Shown one piece after another: positions 36,173-48,883 of a stretch of DNA of 64,000 bases (the first letter of the stretch is position 1; the number at the start of each line of letters is the position of its first letter). The notes beneath the pieces are model-generated. The model was given only the letters and a program-made list of their open reading frames with translations. It did not search any database and was not told the origin of the DNA. Made by a program: the position numbers and the translations under genes. Source of the DNA: Owenia fusiformis (taxonomy: Eukaryota > Annelida > Polychaeta > Sabellida > Oweniidae); the NCBI GenBank assembly GCA_903813345.2, contig CAIIXF020000001.1:2976001-3040000 (forward strand). The letters are read 5' to 3'.

Positions 36173-36690
36173 CACTGTTCCACAACTTGTTACTTTGACG
36201 GAACGTCAATGTAACAAAATGGATGAACTTTCTGGATACGAGTTTTTTTGTTTTCTCGATTTAAACTTACGTATAAGTCATGTTGCGGATTATCATTTGG
36301 CACAAAGTTAGACAATATAGTCTAGCTATTTGAAATACTCTCGGTTTGTAATTTGATTTTTAAATAAAGCTGTAATTCATGCATTTAGACCATCGCTTTT
36401 GTTACATTGATGTAGGTCGTCAAAGTAACATACATTGGTAACATAACTGAGTTTCGTCAATGTAACAAAAGCGAGGGGGTAAATATATAAATTGCAACTT
36501 CATTTACAAAGCAAATTACAAATCGAAGACACTTAAATTAAAACTAGACTATATTTTCTAGCTTTGTGACAAATTATAATCTGCAGCTTGACTTAAGGAG
36601 GTTTAAATCGAGAAAAGAGAAAACTCGTAAAGAGGAAGTTCATTTTGTTACATTGACGTTCCGTCAAAGTATCTAGTTGTGGAACAGTGT
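36173..36690. repeat. Foldback element, about 0.5 kb
   Basis: The left arm (actgttccacaact, then tactttgacggaacgtcaat) is complementary to the right arm (attgacgttccgtcaaagta, then gttgtggaacagt). A second stem, gcttttgttacattgatg, pairs around the centre near 36430. No coding sequence. Confidence 0.8.
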
Positions 36691-36893
36691 CGAGGGTGGG
36701 CCTTCAAAAGAGGTCATTTATACAAGTCAAGATACACCAAAAATGTTTAGATAATGGGGAAAATATTGAATATTCAATGATAGTATATATATGAAGAGAT
36801 CAAATAATGTTACGGTACTAATCCTTATGCTGTTGTAGTACATAATTTGATGTAATATTTAGAGGTTATGTCACTATGACGTGAAATATTTAG

Positions 36894-37008
36894 AGGTTAT
36901 GTCACTATGACGTGAAATATGCCTGAGTTCTCCCAATATAGGCCGACCTTGGGAGGCTCTATATTTGGGCAAGAACGAAGGCATATTTCACGTCATAGTG
37001 ACATAACT
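36894..37008. repeat. Foldback element, copy 2 (partner at 21234-21348)
   Basis: The ends are ttatgtcactatgacgtgaa and its complement. The leftmost roughly 32 bases are duplicated in tandem just outside (from about 36861). Confidence 0.8.
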
Positions 37009-38400
37009 GATGTATTACATGCCTTTGTTCCCATGGTTACTTTGTATCAATGACGTGACGTCATGATATTATCATGGTTATTAAAGAAATCTAATATCAA
37101 AACGAGGTAAGCGGGCTATATCGGGGTAATCGGGCAATATCGGTGGATATAGCTCGCTAACTTTCCCATTGACGTCCATACAAATGCTTCGCTAGGTATG
37201 TAATACAGGAATAAATAGATGAATGCCAGGATGCTATGAGCAGGAAAGAGATTTGTAAAACACATTTGTGACGTTGCTCCACATACCCTTGACTCCCGTT
37301 ACCATAACGACCATAACCTTTTCATTTTAAAACTAAAAGCCATGACTGTTGCAGGATATATTGCTAAAATGTCATTCTACATTCTGGAGCAATTTCATCT
37401 CATAACATGTAGATCTCTTAAAATGAGAGCATTTGTATCTTTACTTTCCGGACACCCTGTATATGTGCATATGTGAAAATGAGCTTGCAAGTAGTATGCA
37501 AACCTTCCCCTGACCGACCCGGTCATGTTTATGTCTTTTGAATGATGTCTACCCCTTGATGCATGCATCCTTTATAAGTGGTGTTAAGAATATTGGTGTA
37601 GGCCCTAGTGAAGGGAAATGTCATAAAGATTTGACGTATATCGCGATATAGCCGCGTCCCCTTTGTCTTCCAAACGCAAACGGCAGATACAAGGGGTTCT
37701 GGCGTACCAGAATGTTTGACGTAGGATTAAAAAGGAATAAGTGATTTGATATGATGCTTAATAAGCCACTTACAATATACAGGGGGGGGGATGCGATGGG
37801 TGAATGATCGCACCCCCCCCCCCCCATAACCAATAAAGAAGGAAGAAGAAAAGAGCTTTGAATGCCTTTTATTTGAAACTTCTAGTTCAATTTTGAAGGA
37901 AGTTGCATCAATTTGCCTTGTTTATGCCACAATCGCATCCCCCGACTGAAAACCAATTTTTTTGACGATCGCACCACCCTGACTGAAAGCTGGCTACCCC
38001 CCTTTAACATGTATTCAGTTGATATAGCTTTCTCATATGACTAACAAAGATACAGCCATCTTTACCCCATGCAAGATATTGCCATCTTTCATCCTAAAAA
38101 GTCACACGTGCAAGATGAGATTTACTTGTGACATCACTGGTATATAAACATCCACAACATGGCAACGAGTACATCGTTGCTATGCGTATCCATGCTCATT
38201 CTACAAAACTTAGCTGTGACGCCATAACAATGTAGCTTTGTTGCCACGTGTATCCATGTATTTTCTACAATATTGTTATGACGTCATAACAATTGAAAAA
38301 TGAAGTTCCATTAATTTCTAGCTATTTTTCACTCACTTTTATTATAAAAAGGTGAAAATATGGCATAATACAGAGTCATATGAGAAAAACTTTCTTGTAC
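37009..38400. other. Gene-free stretch
   Basis: No gene recognised. A G8 run and a C13 run at 37782-37826 flank 'atgcgatgggtgaatgatcg' and can pair. 'Ccggacaccctgtata' at about 37448 looks like a solitary mariner end. Confidence 0.4.
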
Positions 38401-38403
38401 TCG

Positions 38404-38520
38404 TACCTGTGCAATATCGTCCATTCTTGACTCGCTTTGATAATGTTTCTTTATCTCGTCTGCGACTCGATAAAGAAGAATTATCAAAGCTCATCAAGAA
38501 TGGACGATCTTGCACAGGTA
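38404..38520. repeat. Hairpin, 117 bp
   Basis: tacctgtgcaatatcgtcca at the left pairs with tggacgatcttgcacaggta at the right. The inner stem is gctttgataat/attatcaaagc. Confidence 0.85.
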
Positions 38521-38728
38521 CTCATATAAGAACCTCTATATAAAATACAATAAGACATGATTGTTTTGGCATTTTGAAAATAATATTTTTGTTTCCTTTC
38601 CCTTTATGATGTGTCCTTTTCAGCGTTTGGTGTTCTGCTAGGAATGGATTGAATCAGGGTTTAATTTTGCAAGCGAATCTCGAAACAGGCGCTAAGCACA
38701 ATTACCTTTATTTTACACCAAAGAGTAT

Positions 38729-38889
38729 CAGGCCCGTAGCCAGGATTTGCCAAGGGGGTTTACCTTTTGAAGAATTCCAGGGGGGTTCACTTTTGACAAT
38801 TTTGGTCCAAAAATAGCCCAAATCACTTAAAAGGTGCTCAGAATGGTGAAAACTGCATGATTTTGAAAGATTTTTTGGCTACGGGCCTG
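38729..38889. mobile_element. MITE, 161 bp, with 5-bp target duplication
   Basis: The ends are CAGGCCCGTAGCCAGG and its near complement (…GGCTACGGGCCTG), flanked by AGTAT on both sides. Related copies lie at 46637-46813 and 46852-46979. Confidence 0.8.
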
Positions 38890-40964
38890 AGTATATTCAT
38901 TTTGAGGGTTTAAATAATGTGTTTTATACAGAGAGTCTGTTCCAAATATTGAGTTTGGTTTAAAGAGAAGTATCCCGGGAGAAGTATGAGGGTCCGGTAT
39001 CATTTTCAATGACAAGGGGTTATTCTTTAAGAGTTTTAATTTTATAATCCACATATCCTGAACTTGTGATTAAACTAATGATCAAAGGATGGCTTTTTGC
39101 ATCATTGTTAAATCGGGAATAAGTTTGACAATACCCATGCTTAACTTGGATTTAATTTAAAACATTCCGGTTTTATATACCCTTTGTTTGCATTCGTTTG
39201 ACTTCACTTCTTCAAAGAGACCTTCGTCAAAGATTTCAAATCAAAGGAACCAAAAAGTATAATCTTATGGCCGTTTAAACCCCAGGCTATAAACTACATG
39301 CATTTAGTTAGATCAGAGAATTTCAAAACTATTAATCCCATCAAAACAACATCATGATAAACCATGACATCTCATTTCTTCTCAGCCCTGATGTTTCAGG
39401 TGAAACAGAAAGATGCTATATGAGTATCAGAATGCCAAAACAACCTGATGAATAGAATTAGGATTCAATCCCTTACACGAAATCATCAGTGTTGACATGG
39501 GCTTTCAACTAGCCCATGGTGTTGATAAATATGATGTGTAATCAGAAAGATGGAATCTGTTTTGTAGTGGAATCAATTGGTGCAAGGCCCCCATAGGGAC
39601 CTTGCGTTTTCATACTAAAGTTCGTTTTGGAGTTTTTTCTTATTGTTCTATGTATTTCAAGACATTTTAGAGACAGGGCCCTTTTTCTAAAGCCCTTTTT
39701 AGAAAAATAATTGAGATTACAGAGGATACCCATTATTACTGCTTTTTAACACAATGTTAACAGAAAATTCAAATTTCAAACTCCTTATCTCACTATAATT
39801 CACCAATGGAGAATGTAAGTTGAGCAACCAAACTTGGCACAAAGTTGGACCCTAAGATAAGCTCTAATCTGAGGGGTTTGATCTTTTGTGAAATCATATA
39901 TTTGCCTAGCAACCACATAGCAACCATCTAAAATAACATATGTTACAACATAAATCCACTTAATATATGCTAGGATGCTATAAGACCATTACAAAAAGTC
40001 TTCTTATCCTAAAAACAACAATTCAAACATATTTACAGAAGTGACATCACCATGCTGCATAGCAACAACACGGCAACAGGTTACAATGCCCATTTTGACA
40101 TTTGCACACCATATTCCTATTATATACTAACTTGTATGCTTTTGGATCCCTAACACATTATTTCTTAACATACAGAAATTGTATTTAAGCATAAATGATG
40201 CAGTTATGCCTGACTATTTTCCCTAGCAACTTCCAAGCAACGGCTTAAAATAATGGTTAAATTTGCCTAGCAATGACCTAGCAACAGCTTAAAATAGCAA
40301 TGTTTCTCATAAAAATCTCACTATATATCCACTATTATTTACTTGAAGAAAATTAATATGTATGTCTTTTAATTTATAAAGCTTTGTTGCTGCACACTTA
40401 AAAAATATCTGTAGTCTTTTGTGTAAAGCATGATGGGACATTTCTTGTCTTATGTTTATCAAATTGCAAAAGTCCTGCAATTCATGTTTCAGTTCTGAGA
40501 TAAAGTAAACATAAAATATTCATTGTATTTATCAAGAGGAGGGAAAACCCCATGACTCAATTTATGACATATGATTTCCTCCTTCGCGCACCTCCTTTCC
40601 CGGAAGTACTTAGCCTCCATCTTGGTTTTCAAAGTTTTCAAATTGACCTAGGTTTAAACCAATCAACGATCGACTCGCTAAACCAATCAGCGACGATGTC
40701 ATCTCAATACAGATTTTCATTATAAGCGTATGTCATCTTTGAACCCTGGGGTATCTCCCCCTCTTGTATTTATCCTTATTACATGTACATTTTCAGCTTT
40801 GATACCCCTAAGATAATACTTTATTTGGGTTAATTGCTACAATTTCCTTTGCAGTTGCATAGTTTCGGTGCAGTAGATTGCAGTTCCCTTTGCAGTCACA
40901 TTTTGTGCATCCACATTTAATTATGACTTTACATGCCTCGGATACTTGCAACAGTATTATCTAT

Positions 40965-41408
40965 CTAGGTACGCAAAATACTGATGCGCTCCTCAACCAT
41001 CCCATGGTGAAAGAAGAACTGGATCCACTCTATACCATTGCCCCCATACATGTGCTCCTTGGAGAGCTGCTGGCATGACATGATAGAGTGCTGCATCTCA
41101 TGTTGGAGGTACTCTATCGGGATCCATCTGTCATGAGTGAACACGTGTCTGCGCATGGTATTGAGATTTGTCTCACTGTTTTTAGACTGGTAAACCAGGA
41201 TAATGAACCTCTCAATTGTGCCCATAACTTCTGTTGTTACGGTTGATGGATGATCTGCGAGAGTCAAAAGGACACCTGTTAGATCATTACATAAGTTCCA
41301 TTGCTGGAAAACTGTCACCTTGCTCTGATGGTAAAATCCAGATGTGGTATCAGTTCCAGTATGGCCGTGGAACATTGGCAGCGTCATTGACATGATCTTT
41401 GTGGTCAT
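40965..41408 (-). pseudogene. Transposon-linked coding remnant, left arm
   Basis: 147-codon open frame on the minus strand. Its N-terminal part has PMFHGHTGTDTTSGFYHQSK and then VFQQWN; it continues with ERFIILVYQSK and a HVFTHDRW segment. This pattern ('FHA.TG.D..S.F...GK', 'LERF..LLYD', 'R..LF') is common in large uncharacterised proteins found in many copies in molluscan and cnidarian genomes. The function is unknown; it is interpreted as mobile-element coding sequence. Confidence 0.5.
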
Positions 41409-42106
41409 AGTGCTCTAACATTCTCATGAACTGGAATGTAGCAATACGTTTTGCATTTTGAAAATGCTACATAGACCTCAATCTGTAGCTCAGAGGCACA
41501 GGCTAAGGCTATCACATGCACAATATAACATTTCTGTCAACTGATCTTATCATACATGTCCTGCAACCTTTTCCGACACCATGAGACACATGCAAAAACA
41601 TGTGTATCTGCCTCATGACATTGTTAATTTTCCACATTTGGATAGTAATATTCCACTGAACCCAGCATATGGGGTTTATGTATCCCAGCAGGGCGTGTTC
41701 AAAATACTAATATATAGATTTTAAATCAAGACACCATATTTTACTGATTAAATCGGTAGGTCAAGGTTATACTTGTTAAAAGCTTAAAATCCTATCTGGG
41801 CTTTGCTGAAACATACAAGTCATTAATTTCAAAGTTTCAACTACTTGAGATGCTGAAGGATGTTGGAATTGTGCAAAGGGCTCTATCTTTCAAGAAAGTG
41901 TTGCCAATTGCTTGGTAGTTTGGTGTTAGGATAGGATTTCTCAGAAACAATGACAACAAGATAGAGTTCATAACTAGCAACTGTTACAAGACATATTATG
42001 GCAGACGATAGAATCTTTGTCTCAACCATTGAAGGAGAGTGCATCAGTAATCCTGCTAATTATGCCATAATAGTCCCTGCTCCCAGGAAGAGGCAGATTC
42101 ACAAAT

Positions 42107-42473
42107 ATGTTTTTGGATGTGTCTCATGGTGTCGGAAAAGGTTGCAGGACATTTATGATAAGATCAGTGGACAGTAATGTTGTGATAGCCTTAGCCTATG
42201 CCTCTGAGCTACAGATTGAGATCTATGTAGCATTTTCAAAAGGCAAAAGTAACGCTACATTCCAATTTATGAATTTGCTTGAGCACTATGCTGTCAATGT
42301 TCCATGCCCTTACTGGAACTGATGCCACATCTGGATTTTACCATCATAGCAGGGTGACAGTTTTCAAGCAATGGAACTTATGTAATGATCTTACAGGTGC
42401 CCTTTTGACAAGAAGCACATGTATGGGGCAGTGGTATATAGTGGATCCAGTTCTTCCTTCACCAAGCCTATAG
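42107..42473 (+). pseudogene. Transposon-linked coding remnant, right arm
   Basis: Plus-strand counterpart of the left-arm remnant: SMFHALTGTDATSGFYHHSR followed by VFKQWNLCNDLTGALLT. Broken into two frames (a shift near 42290) and truncated relative to the left arm, so it is dead. Confidence 0.5.
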
Positions 42474-44049
42474 GGATGGTTTAGGAGTCCATCGGGATTG
42501 TGGGTGCCCAGATGGACAATATTGCCCAAACATCCAAAGCATGTAAAGTCATAATTAAATGTGGATGCACCAAATGTGACTGCAAAGGGAACTTCAAATG
42601 CCATGGTGCATTCTACTGCATCGAACTACACACCTGCAAAGGAAATTGAAGCAATTCACCAAAATAAAGTATTATCTTAGGAGTATCAATGCTGAAAATG
42701 TATCAATTTCAATGTGATGAATATTTCGTGTTTACTTTGTCTCAGAACTGAAACATGAATTGCAATTTGATATACATATGACAAGAAATGTTCCATCATG
42801 CTTTACACAAGAGACTAAAGATTTTTAAGTGAGCAGCTATAAAGCTTATAAATTACAAAAGACATATATATTGATTTTCTTCAAGTACATATAGTGGATA
42901 TATAGTGAAATTCTTATGAGAAACATTGCTATTTTAAGATGTTGCTAGGTCATTGCTAGGCAAATTTAACCTTTCAAGCCGTTGCTAGGGAAAATGGTCA
43001 GACATAACTGCATCAATACATTTGCTATATGTTAAGAAATAATGTGGAAGAGATCCAAAAGCAGTGAACATATAATAGATATATGGTCTGCAAATGTCAA
43101 AATGGGCATTGTAACCTGTTGCCATGTTGTTGCCATGTAACATGGTGATGTCACTTCTGTAAATATGTTCAAATTGTTGTATTTTAGGATAAGAATACTT
43201 TTTTGTAATGGTCTCAAAGCATCCTAGCATATATTGAGTGGATTTATATTGTAAAATATGTTATTTTAGGTGGTTGCTATGTGGTTGCTAGGCAAATATA
43301 TGATATCACAAAAAATCAAAGCCCTAAGATTAGAGTTTATCCTAGGCTCTAACTTTGTGCCAAGTTTGGTTGCTCAATTCCCATTCTCCATTGGTGAATT
43401 ATAGTGAGATAAGGAGTTTGGAATTTGAATTTTCTATTGAAATTGTGTTAAAAAGCAGAAATAACAGGTATCCTGTGTAATATCAATTATTTTTCTAAAA
43501 TGGGCTTTAGAAAAAGGGCCCTGTCTCTTAAATATCTTAAAATACATAAAACTATAAGAAAATACTCAAAAACAAACTTTAGTATGAAAACGCAAGATCA
43601 TTCACCAATTGATTCCGCTATTGTTTAGATTAAGTGTTTTGGTACCTTGTCTCAAAGCTCTTTGACCTTATAATTTTCAAGTGGTTTTAAATTCATACAT
43701 TTCAATAATTTGGGATTGTAAGACTTTTCTGAATGATTACGCTAAATATATACACGCATATGTGAGCCTGAAACTATTAATTGAATATATTCTAAGATGA
43801 GTACCAGTTGCATTGGCTCTGTGATTGTACATTTTATGTACAAATGATCTCACATGAATCATCTGAAAGACCTAAATATTTCTTCATAATAACATTCATA
43901 TCGTCACCACGACAGCCAAGGACTTCAAATATGCCAAGCCTATATGGCTCATTCATAGGGCATCATACAAAGTGTTCGTTTCAGTTTCACAAAGGTTACA
44001 CAATATGCAATTTTAAGTGGGTTTTAAAGGATAGGTTAAATTAGGGAAC

Positions 44050-44560
44050 AGGCCAGCCGGGGCACGGGGCTTCCCGGACCGGGCTTTAATAGGGGCTGAG
44101 GATTGTAGGTACCCTGAAAAGGCGTTTGAGGGGGTAGGTACAATGTAAGAGGTAAATTGGAGTGAAACCCCCGGGGGAACAATAAGCCTTTAACGGGGAA
44201 TGGGAGGAAGGTACCCTGTAGAATAATAGCTTTAACGGGGTGCTGGGGGGACGTATTCTGCAAAGTAGGGTTTTAACAGGGGGTAGATGTGGAAAAGTGG
44301 GACAGGGGGTTGAGGGGGTAGGTACCATGTTAAGGCAGAGCCTTAACCAGGGCCTTAACGGAGGTTGAGGAGGTAGGTATATACTCTATTTAGTAGCGCA
44401 TACACAGGGTAATGGAGTAGGTGTCATGTAAAAAGGAGCCTTGACATGGGGACCGTCGAAGGGGGTAGTTGCCCTTTTAAAATAGGGCCTTAACATGATA
44501 TTGAGGGGATAGAAGATGGGGATATGGGAGTAGATTCCCTATAAACCTTTTACAGAAAAA
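44050..44560. repeat. G-rich degenerate repeat
   Basis: The words ttaacggggg, ttgagggggtaggtac and aggta recur every 50-65 bases for half a kilobase. Too diverged for a firm unit. The proline-rich open frames on its minus strand are by-products. Confidence 0.6.
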
Positions 44561-46630
44561 TAGTTAACAAAAGGATTAATGCAAATGCCTTTTATATGAA
44601 CAAAATGTCAACTGCGGGGAGTTTCCTGCACCCGCGATATGGTTTGTTCATTTAGAATAAGATAAACCATGACCATGTATTCCATTCTGACAGAATTTCA
44701 TCTCATATCATTATTATGTTCGGAATCCTGGTTCGTAATGTTCCCGGGGAATGTCTATTCAAAAAAATAATTTTAGATAGATACAAAATAATATTGATAA
44801 TACACATAGACACTTAATTTGGCTCAAGTTTGAATTTAATTGGCGGATTCATAAATAAAATCCGTCAAATTTCAGTTTGGAATTTTTGTCCAATACACTT
44901 CAGAAAAACTTCCGGAGCCCCATTTTCTATCAACATGTCAGCAATTCTACATTCTTCCAAAAGAAATACAGAAAATATCTCAGTAAATATCTGTCCTAAT
45001 GAGATAGTTTTGAAGTTCGAAAACCGGGTGAAATTGGTTATAGTAAATTGAATATGATAATCAGAGCCAGAAAACAGAGATACATGTACGTAGCTAAAAT
45101 AATGGGGAATTAAAAATAGCCTCTAATAAAGTGCAATCATGAACTCTCTTGAAAGCCCATGCTCTAATCAAGGTAATCTTGGGATATCCTGTCCATTAAA
45201 AGCAAAAACCCAATCAAACAGTTAATTAATTGATTATCTGGTCTAGACTAGGGTACAAAAAAAGTATTAATATATGAAGGACAGGGGGCTACTGAAACTG
45301 GTAGTTCAAGCGTATGCTTGTAATGCCTGGGTCATATTTGCTCAGAATCATCGTTCGGCCTCCGGTCGATTGAGTATTTTGTTTAAAATTGTAAATTAGG
45401 GTTTGAACAAAACACTCAATCGGCCGGCGCCCGGCAGATGAATTGGAGCAAATGGGACCTAGGCATATGAGGGGCAACATTTTAGATATAGTATTGTTTG
45501 AAATCCTGGGAAAATGCACTCCCCCAATTTTGCAATTATGGTCTGGTGCTAATGAACCCTTTAATTTGTTTTCGTTTACATGAGCAACTAACAAATATAT
45601 TTATTCTCATTCTGTCTCAGCTTAGTTTTAATAAAATTTTACCCCCACCCTTCGAATGTCTTTGTCTCCCTTATTTTTGCAACCCTACATTCAGTTTATT
45701 TTTAAACCAAATCAAGAAGTATCCGTCCACATATCAGATATTAAATCAATAGTTGTTTATTATAAGATTATGTTTATAGATCATAAGCTATCTGTATTTT
45801 CAGCTATAAAATTAGCCCTCCCCCTCTTCGCCGACAGATAGAGATGTATTGTTTAAAAGAATACTGCATCCCCGGTCAATAATTCTTTTACCACTTTGAG
45901 CAGTTTTCTTGTAATTTTGAGCAATTATCAAATGTGACCCGACCCCTGGAATAATTCAAAAGTCATTCCCTTAGCAAATGCTGGCTTCGGACCTGGTACT
46001 TATCAAGACGAAATAATTTTCGTTGATTATTGGAAATATCCATTTAAACAGACCCTCTTAATTTATGACAAGTTAACAATAAAAAAGAATGTTGCGATGC
46101 TTTTTGATTTGAGAACGCATATTTAGCTAAAGCAAAATACGAAATATAAACTCATGCGGTAATTATAATTTAATTTACAAATACCCGGGTCCAAATATCA
46201 TGAGTGTTGATTGCAATTATGTTCGATGATCGTCAACATGAAAGAAAAATATGTCTGAATAATTAGCTATAAAACATCTTTATTAGAACTTCCCTACACT
46301 TTTAAATGCTCATCTTGTCAAAGAGTACCATCCACCTGAGATTTAGATGTAGATCTAAAATCAAATTGTTTTCAAAAGTATTTATAGATTGGTTTACATG
46401 AGGGGTTCTGTCCATGTGGGTTGTGTATTCTTTTCATAACAAAGAGTTGTTTTGCTTCCGGGGTCTTAAATTTTTCAATTTTAAATAGTAATTAATAAGA
46501 TTAATAAGATCAAAAAGACTGGGCACTGCCGTCGCCCCATCATGATCAATACAGGTGACAATAAGCGACAGTTGTTACAGTACAAGTTATTGATTCAGGT
46601 TCATATTTGTTATAAATATAGACTTGATTA
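44561..46630. other. Gene-free stretch with one hairpin
   Basis: No gene recognised. A hairpin at 45323-45466 pairs atgcctgggtcatatttgct with agcaaatgggacctaggcat. Its inner stem is ggtcgattgagt with actcaatcggcc. Confidence 0.45.
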
Positions 46631-46636
46631 CGTTTC

Positions 46637-46979
46637 AGACCCGTAGCAAGGATTTGCCAAGGGGTGGGTTACTTTAAAAAAAAAAAGTTATAGTTAGTTC
46701 GAAAATGGCCAAAATAATTTAAAAAGTGCTCAGAATGGTGTAAAATAATGCATTTTTGGTGACGGAGGAGGTCGCTAGAACCAATCTACTCCCCCCCCCA
46801 TGTATACGGGCCTGCATGTTCTATCTACATATTTGACTATTTGATCAGGCCCGTAGCCAGTATATTTGCCAAGGGGGTAACTTAAAACGTGCTCAGAATG
46901 GTGAAAACTGCATGATTTTGAAATACTTTTTGGCCGGGGGGGGGCGTCGAACCCGTCGAACCCCCTGGCTACGGGCACG
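46637..46979. mobile_element. Two adjacent copies of the CAGGCCCGTAGC MITE family
   Basis: Copy 46637-46813 (cagacccgtagcaagg … tacgggcctg) and copy 46852-46979 (caggcccgtagccagt … ggctacgggcac) are both related to 38729-38889. They share internal gtgctcagaatggtg and gcatgattttgaaa words with it. Confidence 0.7.
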
Positions 46980-47906
46980 GTTGAAAGTGGAGTTTGTTAA
47001 TTTTTCAAACTGTTCTAAAAGACGATTTCCATCTGCACACGTCTACTCATTTCGATTAAGCTATTGCCTACACTTACGCGCACACACATACTTTAAAATT
47101 AATTTTATTTTGATAATGATTTAAAAAACATCAATTATTATCAACATGAAATTAAAACGATTGTTATATTCCAAAAGTATAATTAAGCGCGACTATAGCG
47201 CATAACAACAGGTAGCCGGTCTAATTATACTGTTTGTTTTGATAAGGCAGTGAGATATCAAAACTCTTGACACGCTCTGTACACGCGAGGTCTTTGCACC
47301 TCTTGACACGTCTTGGAATCTCTAGATACGCGGAGTTTCTAGACTATCTTTGCACGTCTAGAAATTGCTTGGAACTTCACATTTGACGCAGTGTATAGTG
47401 CAAAATTCAGCAAAAATACTCAACGAGTACAGCTGTGACTGCAATATGCAGGGAAATTTGGGAATTTTAATTTTTTGATTTTTGGTCACTCACGGCACCC
47501 CTGGTGTCAGTTTTAGTCTCTAACTCCACGTGAAAACAAAGGTTTTTCAATTAAATGGTGTCATTTTGTTAGGGAATGATTTATCTTTAAAATGATATAT
47601 AATACATGGCATGGCTTAACATATATCATATGAATCATTCATCTTAAAACTTGGGTGTTGCTTTTTTGGCCCACCCTCAAATAAATATTATAATACCTGC
47701 CATTGTTTTATTCATATTTAACACTGTGGTTAGTCGAAATATGTGGATGCAGTCATGTACATGTTATGTATCGTAAGTGCTCGCGTACATTATAGGGTAT
47801 GGGGTCATTGCAAAAATATAACAGCAAGTCGAGGTAAGTAATTATTTCAAAGTTTCTGCTAAACATTGCGTTTTGAAATATGGCATATATATTCAATATA
47901 TATATA

Positions 47907-48883
47907 CAGTGTGTCTCAAAAAATGTTACACTTACAAAAAGTTCAATATCTTTCATAATTTTGACTTTTCCCCTAAAATATACTTTAGATACCAAAGACA
48001 AATCTTTCTCGAATAATTTGACACCATCAGATTCAAAATCTGTCCTTGATTGGCTCCACAGGACAGCTTTTAGTGTCCCATGGTAAAATCTGACTTGCGC
48101 CAACTTCTAAGTGATTAGATGGACCAAATGACAAAAGAGGAACAGTTTCTTTAACATTTAACTTTTTCTTAGTAGAAACTTGACCTTTAACTGAGTCATT
48201 CTGTAATTTTCCTATTTGGCTTACATATGATCATTGGGTCTATCCACATAAACATGCATGTGGTTCCCTCAAAATGTTCTCCAGAGCAAATCTGAGGTAC
48301 CCTTGCCCATGCGCACATGCATTCTAATATCACACTGATTTCATCAATTATTTTTGCAGAAGACCATTTAGGTCAGTTTCTGATGCCGTAAAGCGCTTTC
48401 AGAGGCCCTTCAAAAAATCAAGGGTGTAAAGTGGGATGACCCTGGGGGCCAATCCATTTTGTAATTCAATGCTATCTTCTGATTTCCAAAGAGTTCTACC
48501 AAACAATCTGCCACAGGCCTTTGCACCATCCTGTTGCCATCATACGGTAACAAAATTGAACACTCTGACAATGAAATCTTGTAATTCTATCCAGGAAAGA
48601 AACAACTGGATCATTGATCATATCAAGATATATCTGTCCACAGCATTCACACCAAAAAAGAATTGATCACCACATATCCAACCACTGAGAAGTTGGCGCA
48701 AATCAGATTTCACATGCATCCATAAAATCTGTCCCGTGCAGTCAAACTTGGACGGATTTTGAATCTGATGGTGTGGATTTATTCGACTGGGTTTTTGGTA
48801 TCAAAGTATATTTTAGGGGAAAAGTCAAAATCATGAAAGATATTGAACTTTTTGTAAGTGTAACATTTTTTTGAGACACACTG
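47907..48883. mobile_element. Mariner-type non-autonomous element, 977 bp
   Basis: The ends are CAGTGTGTCTCAAAAAATGT and its complement, with inverted similarity for about 200 bases, and TA on both sides. The interior has no intact transposase. Confidence 0.8.

Larger units (their letters stand above)
39549..43615. mobile_element. Giant foldback: two inverted arms of about 1.5-2 kb around a 0.5-kb spacer
   Basis: The left arm (39549 to about 41620) and right arm (about 42090 to 43615) are reverse complements with moderate divergence and some indels. Both include the gggccctgtctc end region, the 'gcctagcaa' stretches and the same coding remnant. The coding remnant reads inward to outward in both arms; its type (FH..TGTD.TSGFY) is familiar from transposon-linked uncharacterised proteins of invertebrates. 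No target duplication was pinned down. Confidence 0.8.

Noticed and set aside
36048-36311. 87-residue open frame
   Set aside because: Lies in the foldback element and has no motif.
44036-44328. Proline-rich open frames on the minus strand
   Set aside because: By-products of the G-rich degenerate repeat; no start context or domain.
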